NCBI GenBank assembly: GCA_023418925.1
Contig: JAEZYS010000003.1
Span: 318,551 to 382,550 of the forward strand
DNA: 64,000 nt
Reading direction: 5' to 3'
Origin: Bacillota bacterium
GTDB lineage: Bacteria > Bacillota > Clostridia > Oscillospirales > Ruminococcaceae
The position numbers and the translations under genes are program-made. Positions 15,518 to 23,788 of the stretch are shown here, piece after piece. Below the pieces are notes generated by a model. The model had not been told where the DNA came from. It ran no database searches and worked only from the letters and a program-made list of their open reading frames with translations. Numbering within the stretch: the stretch's first letter is position 1; each line of letters opens with the position of its first letter.

Positions 15518-18325
15518 TTGGCGGACGGACGCTTTTCGCTTGATGATATTCTGAATGAGTATCCTAAAAAGAATTCTTCACATTCAGAAAATGATGTTAA
15601 ACTTGATAGTATAATTGATAGCTACGGCAGCAAAAAAAGCCATGAAGCAGAGTCCACAAAAGATTCAGGCACAGTAAAATCAACTGGTCAGACAGTAAAG
15701 GAGTTGCTGACTAAACCAATTGAGTTGTCGTTTTCAGAAAAAGATAAGAAACGGCAGGAGCAGTTTGAGAATAAATACAGCAAGCTTGCTGCTGCTGAAA
15801 TAAGTACCAAAGATATACCTGATGAGGAGCTTCCCCCAAAAAGCGGTATCAGGAAGAATGCGCTTTCATTTTCAGAAGGTTTTGATGATCTTGCAAAAAA
15901 AGATGATGGTTATGTACCTCTTATCAGAAAAGCTCCTGAAAAAATTACTCCTGAAGGGTCATATAAAAAGGAAAAAACAGGACTGTTTTCAATATTAAAC
16001 ACAGACATTTCTTTGTCAGGTAAAAATGAAGATAAATATTCAAGTGCTTTTGATAACTATTCATCTAAGAATGATATTGATATTAATTCCATTTTAAATG
16101 AGTATGCCTCAAAAGAAGTTCGTGAAAAAAACAATCGTCAGCCTGCAAAGCCTGAATATACTTCACCGCTTAAGGGTCTGACAGATGTTTTTTCAAAAAT
16201 AGGAAAAAAGCAGGATGATGAACAGCATGAACCTGTAAAGAAGCATGAAAAGTCCGAAAGAAACTCTGTTCTTGATGGAAATACAGAGCTTCTTGACGGT
16301 ATGATGAAGATAAAAAAAGATCGTTCTTCAAGAACCTCTCATATCCAGCCTATAGAAAGAAAATCAATTTCAGATATTGATCTGAAGATTAAAGATAAAA
16401 TTCTTCCCGATACAACTCAGATTCCTGTTACTGATGAACAGGCTGAAATAGATAAAATCAATGCCCTTGCAGAAAGAAGAAACCGTAAGGTAAATGATTT
16501 TGTCTTTGTAGGCGATGAAGAGGACGTTGAAGAAGATACCGCAGGTGAAGAACCAATTGAGCAAAGGGTTATTGATGATTTCGATAATTATGAGGATGCC
16601 CCATCAATAGCAAATGATATTATTCAGCTTAAAAAGACACTTGTAATAAGATTTTTTGTCTTGCTTGCTTGTTTTGCTGTGACAGTTTATCTTGCGTTGA
16701 TGAATGATTATGACAAGCTTCCTATGATAGATTTCCTTAACAAGCGTACAGAAACCACTTCATTCCTTTTTGCAAATTCAGTTATAGGGCTTATTGCTGC
16801 TTTTGTATCATATACAGTTATATCCTGTGGTTTGTCTAAGCTAATCAGATTTAAAGCAGATGGTGACAGCCTGACAGCTGTTGCGACTGTTACGAGCATA
16901 ATATCTTCTATGATAATGCTTGCAAACACAAATCTTATCAAAGGCAGTATTGTGCATAACTATATCCCTGTTGCTATCGGAGCGCTTCTGTTCAATACAG
17001 TTGGAAAACTTCTTATCGTTACAAGAACACAGCGTAATTTCAAATATGTTTCCGGTTCAAGTGAGAAGTATGCTGTTGTCACAGTAGATGACGAAGCAAA
17101 AGCGCAAGGCTTTACCAGAGGTGCGCTTAACGACTTCCCGTCACTTGCTGTTATGAAAAAGACAGAGTTTATCAAGGAATTCCTTAAAACATCTTATGCA
17201 GCGGATTCTACTGACGGCTTTTGTAAGATATTCACTCCTATTATAATAGGTGTGGCTCTTATTATTGCAATAATAGCAAGCCTTTCAGCTAAAACTGAAT
17301 ACGGTGCATCAGAAATTTATATTGCAATATCAGTATTTGTCGGATGTATTTCTATATGTTCCTCATTCGGTATGCTTCTTGTTGTCAATCTTCCTATGGA
17401 AAAGGCATCAAAGAAATATGCAGAGGTAAACGGAAGTATTCTCGGATATGAAAGCATTGAGCATTTCAGCGAGACAAATAGTGTTATGATTGATGCAGCA
17501 CAGCTTTTCCCGCAGGGAAGCGTAAAACTTTCTGCTATAAAAGTATTTTCTGATACAAGAATTGATGAGGCAATCGTTGAAGCTGCAAGCCTTACGCACC
17601 AGTCCAACAGTATCCTCAAAAATATGTTCTATGACATAATTGCAGGAAAGACAGAAATGCTTAACCCTGTTGAAAGCTATATCTTTGAAGATTCAATGGG
17701 ACTTTGCGGATGGATAAATAATAAGCGTATCCTTCTTGGTAACAGAGAGCTTATGACTAACCACAGTATTGAGGGTATGCCGTCAGAAGCAAAGGAAAAG
17801 GATTATTCTGATAACGGAAGAATTGCTATTTACCTTTCTATTTCCGGAGAGCTTTCTGCAATGTTTGTAATCGAACTTTGCCCTACAATGGAAATCAGAC
17901 AATCCTTGAGTGACCTGGAACGCAGTGGTGTTTATGTTATTATCAGATCTGTTGATTCATGCATATCAATAAACAGACTTTCCGAAATGTACGGAATTTC
18001 TCCTGAAATATTCAAGATTCTGCCGTTCAGATCACATGCCGATTTTGAAGAGGTTACATCGTATTGCCCTGAACAGACTGCTACACTTGCATGTACAGGA
18101 ACATTTGCGGCAATGTCATCTCTGGTTCTCGGCTCAAAAAGGCTGAAAGGAACAATAACCGCAGGTCTTGGTCTGCAGGCAGTATCAATTGTTCTTGCAT
18201 TGCTTATTTTTATTACAATGGTTCTGCTCAAGTCTTTTGGGGAACTCAATGTATCAATAGTATTGCTGTATAATTTTATATTCACAGTTCTGTTGATGGT
18301 ATTTCAGTCTTTCAGAAAACTGTAA
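15518..18325 (+). CDS. Large membrane protein, degenerate P-type-ATPase-like
   Basis: 935 aa, TTG start with AAAGGGGAG in front. The first 370 residues are hydrophilic and probably disordered. They carry three copies of a short motif: LDDILNEYPKK (about 8), LDSIIDSYGSKK (about 29) and INSILNEYASKE (about 190). Eight hydrophobic segments follow in a 4+2+2 pattern (from 377, 571 and 880), the layout of P1B-type ATPases. The segment after TM6 aligns in order with a P-type P/N domain: IDAAQLFPQGSV (Asp about 659) where DKTGTLTQG belongs, then MGLCGWINNKRILLGNREL as in the nucleotide-binding domain. The DKTG, TGE, TGD and GDGxND motifs are absent. ATP-driven transport is therefore unlikely. Family resemblance is my inference from pattern. 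Confidence 0.7.
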   Translation: MADGRFSLDDILNEYPKKNSSHSENDVKLDSIIDSYGSKKSHEAESTKDSGTVKSTGQTVKELLTKPIELSFSEKDKKRQEQFENKYSKLAAAEISTKDIPDEELPPKSGIRKNALSFSEGFDDLAKKDDGYVPLIRKAPEKITPEGSYKKEKTGLFSILNTDISLSGKNEDKYSSAFDNYSSKNDIDINSILNEYASKEVREKNNRQPAKPEYTSPLKGLTDVFSKIGKKQDDEQHEPVKKHEKSERNSVLDGNTELLDGMMKIKKDRSSRTSHIQPIERKSISDIDLKIKDKILPDTTQIPVTDEQAEIDKINALAERRNRKVNDFVFVGDEEDVEEDTAGEEPIEQRVIDDFDNYEDAPSIANDIIQLKKTLVIRFFVLLACFAVTVYLALMNDYDKLPMIDFLNKRTETTSFLFANSVIGLIAAFVSYTVISCGLSKLIRFKADGDSLTAVATVTSIISSMIMLANTNLIKGSIVHNYIPVAIGALLFNTVGKLLIVTRTQRNFKYVSGSSEKYAVVTVDDEAKAQGFTRGALNDFPSLAVMKKTEFIKEFLKTSYAADSTDGFCKIFTPIIIGVALIIAIIASLSAKTEYGASEIYIAISVFVGCISICSSFGMLLVVNLPMEKASKKYAEVNGSILGYESIEHFSETNSVMIDAAQLFPQGSVKLSAIKVFSDTRIDEAIVEAASLTHQSNSILKNMFYDIIAGKTEMLNPVESYIFEDSMGLCGWINNKRILLGNRELMTNHSIEGMPSEAKEKDYSDNGRIAIYLSISGELSAMFVIELCPTMEIRQSLSDLERSGVYVIIRSVDSCISINRLSEMYGISPEIFKILPFRSHADFEEVTSYCPEQTATLACTGTFAAMSSLVLGSKRLKGTITAGLGLQAVSIVLALLIFITMVLLKSFGELNVSIVLLYNFIFTVLLMVFQSFRKL

Positions 18326-18333
18326 ATAAATTG

Positions 18334-18365
18334 AACTGCTTACAATTTAATTTTTGTAAGCAGTT
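18334..18365 (+). terminator. Terminator after the pseudo-ATPase gene
   Basis: 12-bp stem AACTGCTTACAA / TTGTAAGCAGTT, 8-nt loop, T-run overlapping the right arm. Confidence 0.8.
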
Positions 18366-18472
18366 TTTGCGTGGATTACATTATAATAGTATAAAACTAA
18401 TATTTTACTCTTATATATATAATAAGATATGCTTTATGCTGTCAGAAAGAAATATAAAGGATGATTGACTCT

Positions 18473-20485
18473 ATGATTTTTGCACTTTCAGGAAATCAGA
18501 ATTGTGGAAAAACCACTTTGTTTAATAAGATTACCGGCTCTAATCAGTACATAAGTAATTTTCCTGGCAGTACAACTGAAGTTATAATAGGGGAAATAAC
18601 GGGTCATGAAGATTGCAAAGTCGTTGACCTTCCGGGAATATACTCGCTGACACCTTACACATCTGAAGAGCGTGCAGCCTCTCAATTTATTATCAACAGT
18701 AAACCTGACGTAATAATTAATGTTATTGACGCGGCAAATGTTGAGCGTAGTCTTTATCTGACATTACAGCTTATGAACCTTGAAATACCAGTTGTAATTG
18801 CGTTGAATATGATGGATGAACTGCGTAAGAGTAATTCTTCTGTGAACGTAAAAATCCTTGCAGAAAGACTGAATGTTCCGATAATACCTATTAGTGCAGA
18901 AAAAAAAGAGGGGATTGACCTCCTCATTGAAACAGCAAAGAAAGCATGTGAAAATAAAACTTTGCCGCAAGTACCTGCAACTGAACCAGATATATACCAG
19001 AAATACATAAAAAAGCTAACTCAAATAATCAGTAAAAATGCTGAGGATAAGTCAGTTCCTTGTATGTATGCAGCAGAAGCGGTTGTTCAGGGGTATGTTG
19101 ACTTTGTTAAGAAACTTGAACTTGATAAGACACAACAGGAGAAAATTGAATCTATCCTTGTAAAGATGGAAAGTGAAATGGGCATGGACAGAATGTCAGC
19201 CGTTTCATATAGCCGCTATGCTGTTATAGATAAAATCTGTGAAGGCACCAACGTATTCAAAAGCCGAAAAAACAACTATAAGCTAAGCTTGAAAATAGAC
19301 AGGATTCTCACCAATAAATATCTTGCAATTCCTATTTTTCTGCTTATAATGTTTGGAATATTCTGGCTTACATTTGGCGTAATCGGTGCATTTCTAAGTG
19401 GCCTTTTAAGCTCAGGAATTGTTTTTCTTATTAATTGTGCTGATAGCCTTTTTACGCAGATTCACCTTAACCCTGTTGTAAGGGATTTGCTTGTTGAAGG
19501 AGTATTTGCTGGAGTAGGCTCCGTACTAAGTTTTATTCCTACGATAGTAACAATGTTTTTCTTTCTCGCCATTCTTGAGCAGAGTGGATACATGGCAAGA
19601 ACAGCTTTCATAATGGATAAGCTTCTAAGGAAAATCGGCTTGTCAGGGCGTGCATTTATTCCGCTTATAATCGGATTCGGATGTTCAGTACCTGCAATTA
19701 TGGCAGCAAAAACTCTCCCAAGCGAAAGGGAGAGAAACAAAACAATAATGTTGATTCCTTTTATGAACTGCAGTGCAAAGCTTCCGATATATGCAGTATT
19801 TATTCAGGCTTTTTTCAAGGACCATAAGGCACTAATAATGATGGGGTTTTATACAGCATGTATATTGATAGGTATATTATGCGTATCAATTGCAAGCAGG
19901 AAAACAGACGAAGATCCCGATATGTTCATTATGGAGTTGCCAAAGTACCGTATTCCGTCCCCCGAAAATATTTTGTCACTTATGTGGGACAAGGCGAAGG
20001 ATTTTCTGAAAAAGGCATTCACCGTAATTTTTCTTGCATCAGTAATCATCTGGTTTCTGCAAAGCTTTGATATTTCTCTGCATATAGTTGAGGACAGTTC
20101 CCAGAGTATACTTGCAATGATAGGAAGATTTGTAGCTCCGATTTTCAAACCTATAGGTTTTGGAGACTGGAGAGCAGCTACAGCTCTCATTGCAGGTATC
20201 AGCGGAAAGGAAGCAACTGTTTCAACACTTGCTGTCCTTACAGGCTCTGCTTCATCAGGGCTTACTGAATCACTTACATCAATGTTTTCACCTATATCAG
20301 CAGTAAGCTTTCTTATATTCACATTGCTTTATACTCCTTGTGTTGCCGCAGTAGTAGCAGTCAAAAAGGAAACGGGAAGTGCAATGATGTCATTTAAGCT
20401 TGTCGTATATCAGTGTGCAGTAGCGTGGATGTGTTCGTTTGTATTTTATAATATAGGTCTGATTATTACAAAAATAACAGCATAA
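18473..20485 (+). CDS. feoB: Ferrous iron transporter FeoB
   Basis: 670 aa. The N-terminal G domain shows G1 GNQNCGKTT, G3 DLPGIYSL, and G4 NMMD. A helical spacer (about 165-270) precedes the membrane part, with the gate motifs GFGCSVPAIMAAKTL and a second Gate repeat near GDWRAATALIAGISGKEATVSTL. It imports Fe(II). The ATG at 18473 fits the FeoB N-terminus (MIFALSGNQNCGKTT) with AAAGGATG 9 nt upstream; the ATG at 18461 overlaps that SD. No feoA is adjacent. The iron-type regulator at 6070-6453 is a possible controller, but I see no palindromic operator I could assign. Confidence 0.93.
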   Translation: MIFALSGNQNCGKTTLFNKITGSNQYISNFPGSTTEVIIGEITGHEDCKVVDLPGIYSLTPYTSEERAASQFIINSKPDVIINVIDAANVERSLYLTLQLMNLEIPVVIALNMMDELRKSNSSVNVKILAERLNVPIIPISAEKKEGIDLLIETAKKACENKTLPQVPATEPDIYQKYIKKLTQIISKNAEDKSVPCMYAAEAVVQGYVDFVKKLELDKTQQEKIESILVKMESEMGMDRMSAVSYSRYAVIDKICEGTNVFKSRKNNYKLSLKIDRILTNKYLAIPIFLLIMFGIFWLTFGVIGAFLSGLLSSGIVFLINCADSLFTQIHLNPVVRDLLVEGVFAGVGSVLSFIPTIVTMFFFLAILEQSGYMARTAFIMDKLLRKIGLSGRAFIPLIIGFGCSVPAIMAAKTLPSERERNKTIMLIPFMNCSAKLPIYAVFIQAFFKDHKALIMMGFYTACILIGILCVSIASRKTDEDPDMFIMELPKYRIPSPENILSLMWDKAKDFLKKAFTVIFLASVIIWFLQSFDISLHIVEDSSQSILAMIGRFVAPIFKPIGFGDWRAATALIAGISGKEATVSTLAVLTGSASSGLTESLTSMFSPISAVSFLIFTLLYTPCVAAVVAVKKETGSAMMSFKLVVYQCAVAWMCSFVFYNIGLIITKITA

Positions 20486-20487
20486 AT

Positions 20488-20760
20488 TTAAGCACAGAAG
20501 TAGTAAAAGGCATAAGCAAGTATAGTAAGAAACATTACAAGTTCAACTGCAAAGATAATCTTTCTGATTATTCCGTTGTTGAGCTTGTTTTTTGCAGGTA
20601 CCCTTGAGGTAATATCCATAAGGTATGCCTTAGCTTCAAGATCGAGCTGATTTTGTGGAAAGCTCATCTTTTCCGGACGTATATATAATACAGCTTTTTC
20701 AAAATAATCATTTTCCATGCTTGTAATTTCGACAATTCTTCTGTTTACTCCCTTTATCAT
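20488..20760 (-). CDS. Small membrane-anchored protein of unknown function
   Basis: 90 aa, SD GGGTGG. The N-terminal 65 residues are soluble (MENDYFEKAVLYIRPE region) and one C-terminal membrane segment (about 67-88) ends with YYFCA. It is tail-anchored in the cytoplasmic membrane if correctly read. The protein family is not one I can name. The gene converges on feoB with only 2 bp between stop codons, and a terminator lies upstream, so it is transcribed on its own. Confidence 0.65.
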   Translation of the reverse strand: MIKGVNRRIVEITSMENDYFEKAVLYIRPEKMSFPQNQLDLEAKAYLMDITSRVPAKNKLNNGIIRKIIFAVELVMFLTILAYAFYYFCA

Positions 20761-20800
20761 AACAAAATTCCACCCTTTTCAACATTATTTCAACACATAA

Positions 20801-20834
20801 AAAAGCCCGTAATATAAAGATATTATGGGCTTTT
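20801..20834 (-). terminator. Strong terminator
   Basis: 15-bp stem with one wobble (AAAAGCCCGTAATAT with its complement), AAAG loop. T-tracts exist on both strands; it lies 215 bp downstream of the DUF6062 gene. Confidence 0.7.
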
Positions 20835-20878
20835 GGTGTATATTATATACTACAAGTATTAGAAAATAAGTTAAAAGT

Positions 20879-20995
20879 GTTGAAAACTATGTTGAAAACT
20901 TTGAAAAGCAAAGAAAAAGTGTTGAAAACTCTGTGGAAAGTGTGAAAAACTCCGTATCTGCGTTACCTGCTTTAACTCGTGATAAGTTGAAAACT
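20879..20995. repeat. GTTGAAAACT repeat cluster
   Basis: Four exact copies of the 10-mer GTTGAAAACT (20879, 20891, 20921, 20986) plus partial copies (TTTGAAAAG, GTGTGAAAAACT, GTGGAAAG) in a 215-bp gap. On the reverse strand they read AGTTTTCAAC. One stretch, TTTTTCACA at about 20943, fits the relaxed DnaA-box pattern TTWTNCACA. No ORF is present here. Confidence 0.6.
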
Positions 20996-21049
20996 TCTCT
21001 ACAAAAAGTTGACCAACCTTTACTTATAAAGATAGCAGAAAGTATGTTT

Positions 21050-21733
21050 CTAGTTTCTTGATACAAGGAATTTTATTGCTCGTTCAATGCTGTCCTTGGA
21101 ATTTCCCCAGTCAGCGTCCTTGCCTGTGTTTCTGTAGTCATACATTGAGCAGTAATGTGAAACGTCATCATAAAGCGTCTTAATATAGTTCTGTGTAAGG
21201 TCACCTATAAGTGTGTTAAAATCATTCAGAGAGCCCTTCTGTAAGTAGTTAGGAGCCATCGAAAGCAGAAGGTCGTAATGGTTCAGGCAAATATATTCCT
21301 GTTCTGATAGCAGTTTCTTTATTTCAGGCTGTGCAAACATCTCAAAGAATGTACGCATAAGTCTTTCCATACCCCAGTCAACCTTTTCGCAGACAAAGCA
21401 GGTAGAGTTTATCTCTGAAAGCTTTTTCTGCTTCATATTTTTCGGTTCAAAAAGCTTCTTTCTCGTAAACAGTTGTCTGTTTACTTCTTCAAGGTGTGTC
21501 TGGAGCATAAGAGCAAGTGACAGACGATTTTTCTGTTTAAGCATCTGCTGAAAGTGTGTGTGGCAGAATCCTGCCCTGTTGGTTTCAATTCTTACATCAG
21601 GCTCCATCATTGCCGCACCCATGATATATTCAACTGTACGGCTTTCAAGCATATCTCTCATGCGGCAGATAGGACACCCGTCCTTTGGCTCAAGTATTTC
21701 ACTTATTGGTATAGTTAAAATGCTTTCTCTCAT
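21050..21733 (-). CDS. DUF6062-like Cys/His-rich protein
   Basis: 227 aa. Two paired metal-type motifs are visible: CPICRMRD with FCHTHF, and CFVCEKVD with CLNHYD. Spacing suggests two Cys2-Cys/His sites. The rest is helical and charged, without membrane segments. This matches a clostridial family I recall as DUF6062; function is unknown. ATG 21733 (MRESILTIP) is chosen; an upstream TTG at 21751 is possible. It lies 38 bp downstream of the OGG gene and is probably cotranscribed with it. Confidence 0.65.
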   Translation of the reverse strand: MRESILTIPISEILEPKDGCPICRMRDMLESRTVEYIMGAAMMEPDVRIETNRAGFCHTHFQQMLKQKNRLSLALMLQTHLEEVNRQLFTRKKLFEPKNMKQKKLSEINSTCFVCEKVDWGMERLMRTFFEMFAQPEIKKLLSEQEYICLNHYDLLLSMAPNYLQKGSLNDFNTLIGDLTQNYIKTLYDDVSHYCSMYDYRNTGKDADWGNSKDSIERAIKFLVSRN

Positions 21734-21789
21734 AAAGTCACATTCCCGCAAATCAACATCGCAGGAATTACTCCCCTCATATTATATTG

Positions 21790-22611
21790 TTATTCAAATC
21801 TGACACAGGTACGCATGTAGTGGAATAGATACTGCTGTGCAATGCCCTTGTTAGCACCTAGAAAATCAGGAAGTCCATTTGGATAAAAGTTTGCCATGAC
21901 ACGTTTTATCCATACATCAACAGGGAATGCCTCAACTCTGTACATTCCATACAGCAGAGCACATTCAGCAACCTTAGGGCCTACTCCCTTGATATTCATA
22001 AGCTCCTTACGGGCATCTTCTATTGGCATTTCAGCAATACTATCAAGGTTTATTTCTCCAGAGTTGACTTTGCTTACGCAGTCCTCAAGATATTTCCCCC
22101 TGAATCCAGCACGCAGAAATGCTAGTCCTTCAGCAGTAACACCTTTCATCTGTTCAGCAGACGGAAAACCGCCATATCTGTCACAAAGTCGGCCTACAAT
22201 GCCTTTAATTCGTGGGATATTGTTGTTCTGCGAAATAATAAAGGAAATGAGAGCCTCCCATTTGTCCTGCCTTAAAAGTCGTATTCCTTCAGCATACTTA
22301 CAAGCAAGTGCAAGGGTTTCATCCTCGGAGAACATTCTCTTCAGCTCATTGTAATCTGTGTCCATGTCAAAATAATTGTGCCATACTGATATGTAATCCT
22401 GTTCAGAAGTATTATGTAGTATAATAGTATCCTTTTCCTCGGAAACCAGCAGTTCATTATTCAGAAAATATCCGTGATATTCTGCGTTACTTCCCGATGA
22501 AGTACGCTCCCATCTGAATGCCTGTCCGCAGTCAAGTGTCTGATCAAGGCTAAAATCTTTTTTGGGTATAATAACATCGTTACCCCGTACAATATAGCTT
22601 ATTTTTCTCAC
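21790..22611 (-). CDS. ogg: 8-oxoguanine DNA glycosylase, OGG1 type
   Basis: 273 aa. The N-terminal OGG_N domain (DFSLDQTLDCGQAFRWER) is followed by a helix-hairpin-helix GPD glycosylase: FIISQNNNIPRIKGIVGRLC, then NIKGVGPKVAECALLYG with the catalytic Lys and FPVDVWIKRVM with the catalytic Asp. It excises 8-oxoguanine opposite C as a bifunctional glycosylase/lyase. The GTG at 22611 directly abuts AGGAA, a poor SD spacing, so the true start is uncertain by a few codons. Confidence 0.9.
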   Translation of the reverse strand: MRKISYIVRGNDVIIPKKDFSLDQTLDCGQAFRWERTSSGSNAEYHGYFLNNELLVSEEKDTIILHNTSEQDYISVWHNYFDMDTDYNELKRMFSEDETLALACKYAEGIRLLRQDKWEALISFIISQNNNIPRIKGIVGRLCDRYGGFPSAEQMKGVTAEGLAFLRAGFRGKYLEDCVSKVNSGEINLDSIAEMPIEDARKELMNIKGVGPKVAECALLYGMYRVEAFPVDVWIKRVMANFYPNGLPDFLGANKGIAQQYLFHYMRTCVRFE

Positions 22612-22632
22612 TTCCTAATATATTAATAAAAA

Positions 22633-22659
22633 CGCACCCCTGCAATTATGCGGAGTGCG
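22633..22659 (-). terminator. Terminator after the tautomerase gene
   Basis: Reverse strand CGCACTCC / GGGGTGCG stem followed by TTTTTATT. Confidence 0.7.
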
Positions 22660-22666
22660 AAGTCAA

Positions 22667-22903
22667 TTAAAGCATGTCCTTTGGGTCATATTCCGGTTTC
22701 TTGTAAAGTTTGTCCTCTTTTCCTGCAATATCTGTTGCAAAAACATCCTGCCACTCCTCAGCAGTATAGTCTTCAATAGTGCAGGTAACGCTTCTTGCCT
22801 TACATCCGACAGCTTCACAAAGAGCCTGAGTAAGCTTTTCACAAACTTCTTTTTTCTGTTCCTCTGTTCTTCCCTTGAGCATTTTAAGTGAAATATGCGG
22901 CAT
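22667..22903 (-). CDS. 4-oxalocrotonate tautomerase family protein
   Basis: 78 aa. Starting at ATG 22903 the protein begins MPHISLKMLKGRTEEQKK, which leaves the catalytic Pro1 after Met removal; the SD AAAGGA is 8 nt upstream. An earlier ATG (22912) would bury the proline and sits on the SD. The family forms small cytosolic beta-alpha-beta oligomers that catalyse keto-enol tautomerisation. The length is slightly more than the 62-aa classic members; the substrate is unknown. Confidence 0.85.
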   Translation of the reverse strand: MPHISLKMLKGRTEEQKKEVCEKLTQALCEAVGCKARSVTCTIEDYTAEEWQDVFATDIAGKEDKLYKKPEYDPKDML

Positions 22904-22927
22904 GAAAATCATCCTTTCAATGTATAG

Positions 22928-23623
22928 TTATTTCTTCTTGGATTTTTTAGGCAATGCACTTTTAATGCAGGCAACATCATCGAAAATACAGGTGTATTTC
23001 GGCGGAATAAGCTTGTTTTTATGAAGCTTTCCGAAATACCACATATTGAATACACAGTCATTCTTGATTGCGTCAAAGAAAATATGCATCGTGCTTTGTT
23101 CCTGTGACTCAAAATCAAGGAAATCTTTAAGCGATCCAGGTGGTTCATGAGTAATTATGTAGTCAATTTTATTACCGAAGTTCAGGAGATTGACAGCACC
23201 TTGCTGAATCTCCTGAGATGTCGGAAGTTCATCCTTATACCATGTTTTACTTTCAGTTTTAAGATCAAGATCCTTTGATTGCCCCCCTCCGAAAGCAAAA
23301 AAGGAATGTCCCTGCAGATTGAAAATTCCGCCCCTCTTCATCTGCATAAGCCTTCCAGAAATCACTCTGACTTTGCCGCCGCAGAAATCCTCTTCAGGAC
23401 AATTTTCAAGCAAATCATAATTTTCGTGACAACCCTCAACAAACAAAGTAGTAAAGCGCTTTTTTCCTATTTTCTTAAGAATTTTCTCTTCTTTTACAGA
23501 ACCATCCCAGATAAATCCGAAATCTCCGCATATAATAAGAAAATCGCCTTTTCTAAGCTTCTTAATACTTTTGTGTTTAAAACGGGCCAGATCACCATGA
23601 GTGTCACCGGTTATACAAATCAA
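22928..23623 (-). CDS. Calcineurin-like metallophosphoesterase
   Basis: 231 aa. The dimetal motifs are ITGDTHGD, CGDFGFIWD, EGCHENYDLL and ITHEPP. The usual GNHE reads GCHE, so a ligand Asn is replaced by Cys. TTG at 23623 is preferred: the promoter -10 box at 23658-23663 places the transcript start about at 23651, right on the first ATG (23650), whereas GGAGTG sits 5 nt before the TTG and yields a family-like N-terminus (M-ICITGDTHG). The C-terminus is Lys-rich (SKKK). The substrate is unknown. Confidence 0.82.
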   Translation of the reverse strand: MICITGDTHGDLARFKHKSIKKLRKGDFLIICGDFGFIWDGSVKEEKILKKIGKKRFTTLFVEGCHENYDLLENCPEEDFCGGKVRVISGRLMQMKRGGIFNLQGHSFFAFGGGQSKDLDLKTESKTWYKDELPTSQEIQQGAVNLLNFGNKIDYIITHEPPGSLKDFLDFESQEQSTMHIFFDAIKNDCVFNMWYFGKLHKNKLIPPKYTCIFDDVACIKSALPKKSKKK

Positions 23624-23657
23624 AACACACACTCCAGACATAAGTAACATTAAAAAT

Positions 23658-23686
23658 AGTATACCATATTCTCGAAAAAAGGTAAA
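23658..23686 (-). promoter_or_regulatory. Promoter of the metallophosphoesterase gene
   Basis: Reverse strand TTTACC, 17-bp spacer, TATACT. It lies so close to the ORF that it decides between alternative start codons. Confidence 0.6.
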
Positions 23687-23788
23687 TAGAAAAATAAATA
23701 TTATTTCTTAATTAAATCCCCTTCCATTTGAAGCAGTAATTTGTTATAATATAATTATATTATATTTTTAAGGAAAGGAAATTATTTA

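Noticed and set aside
20879..20995. CRISPR array
   Set aside because: Repeats are only 10 bp and spacers vary from 2 to 56 bp, so they do not form a repeat-spacer array.
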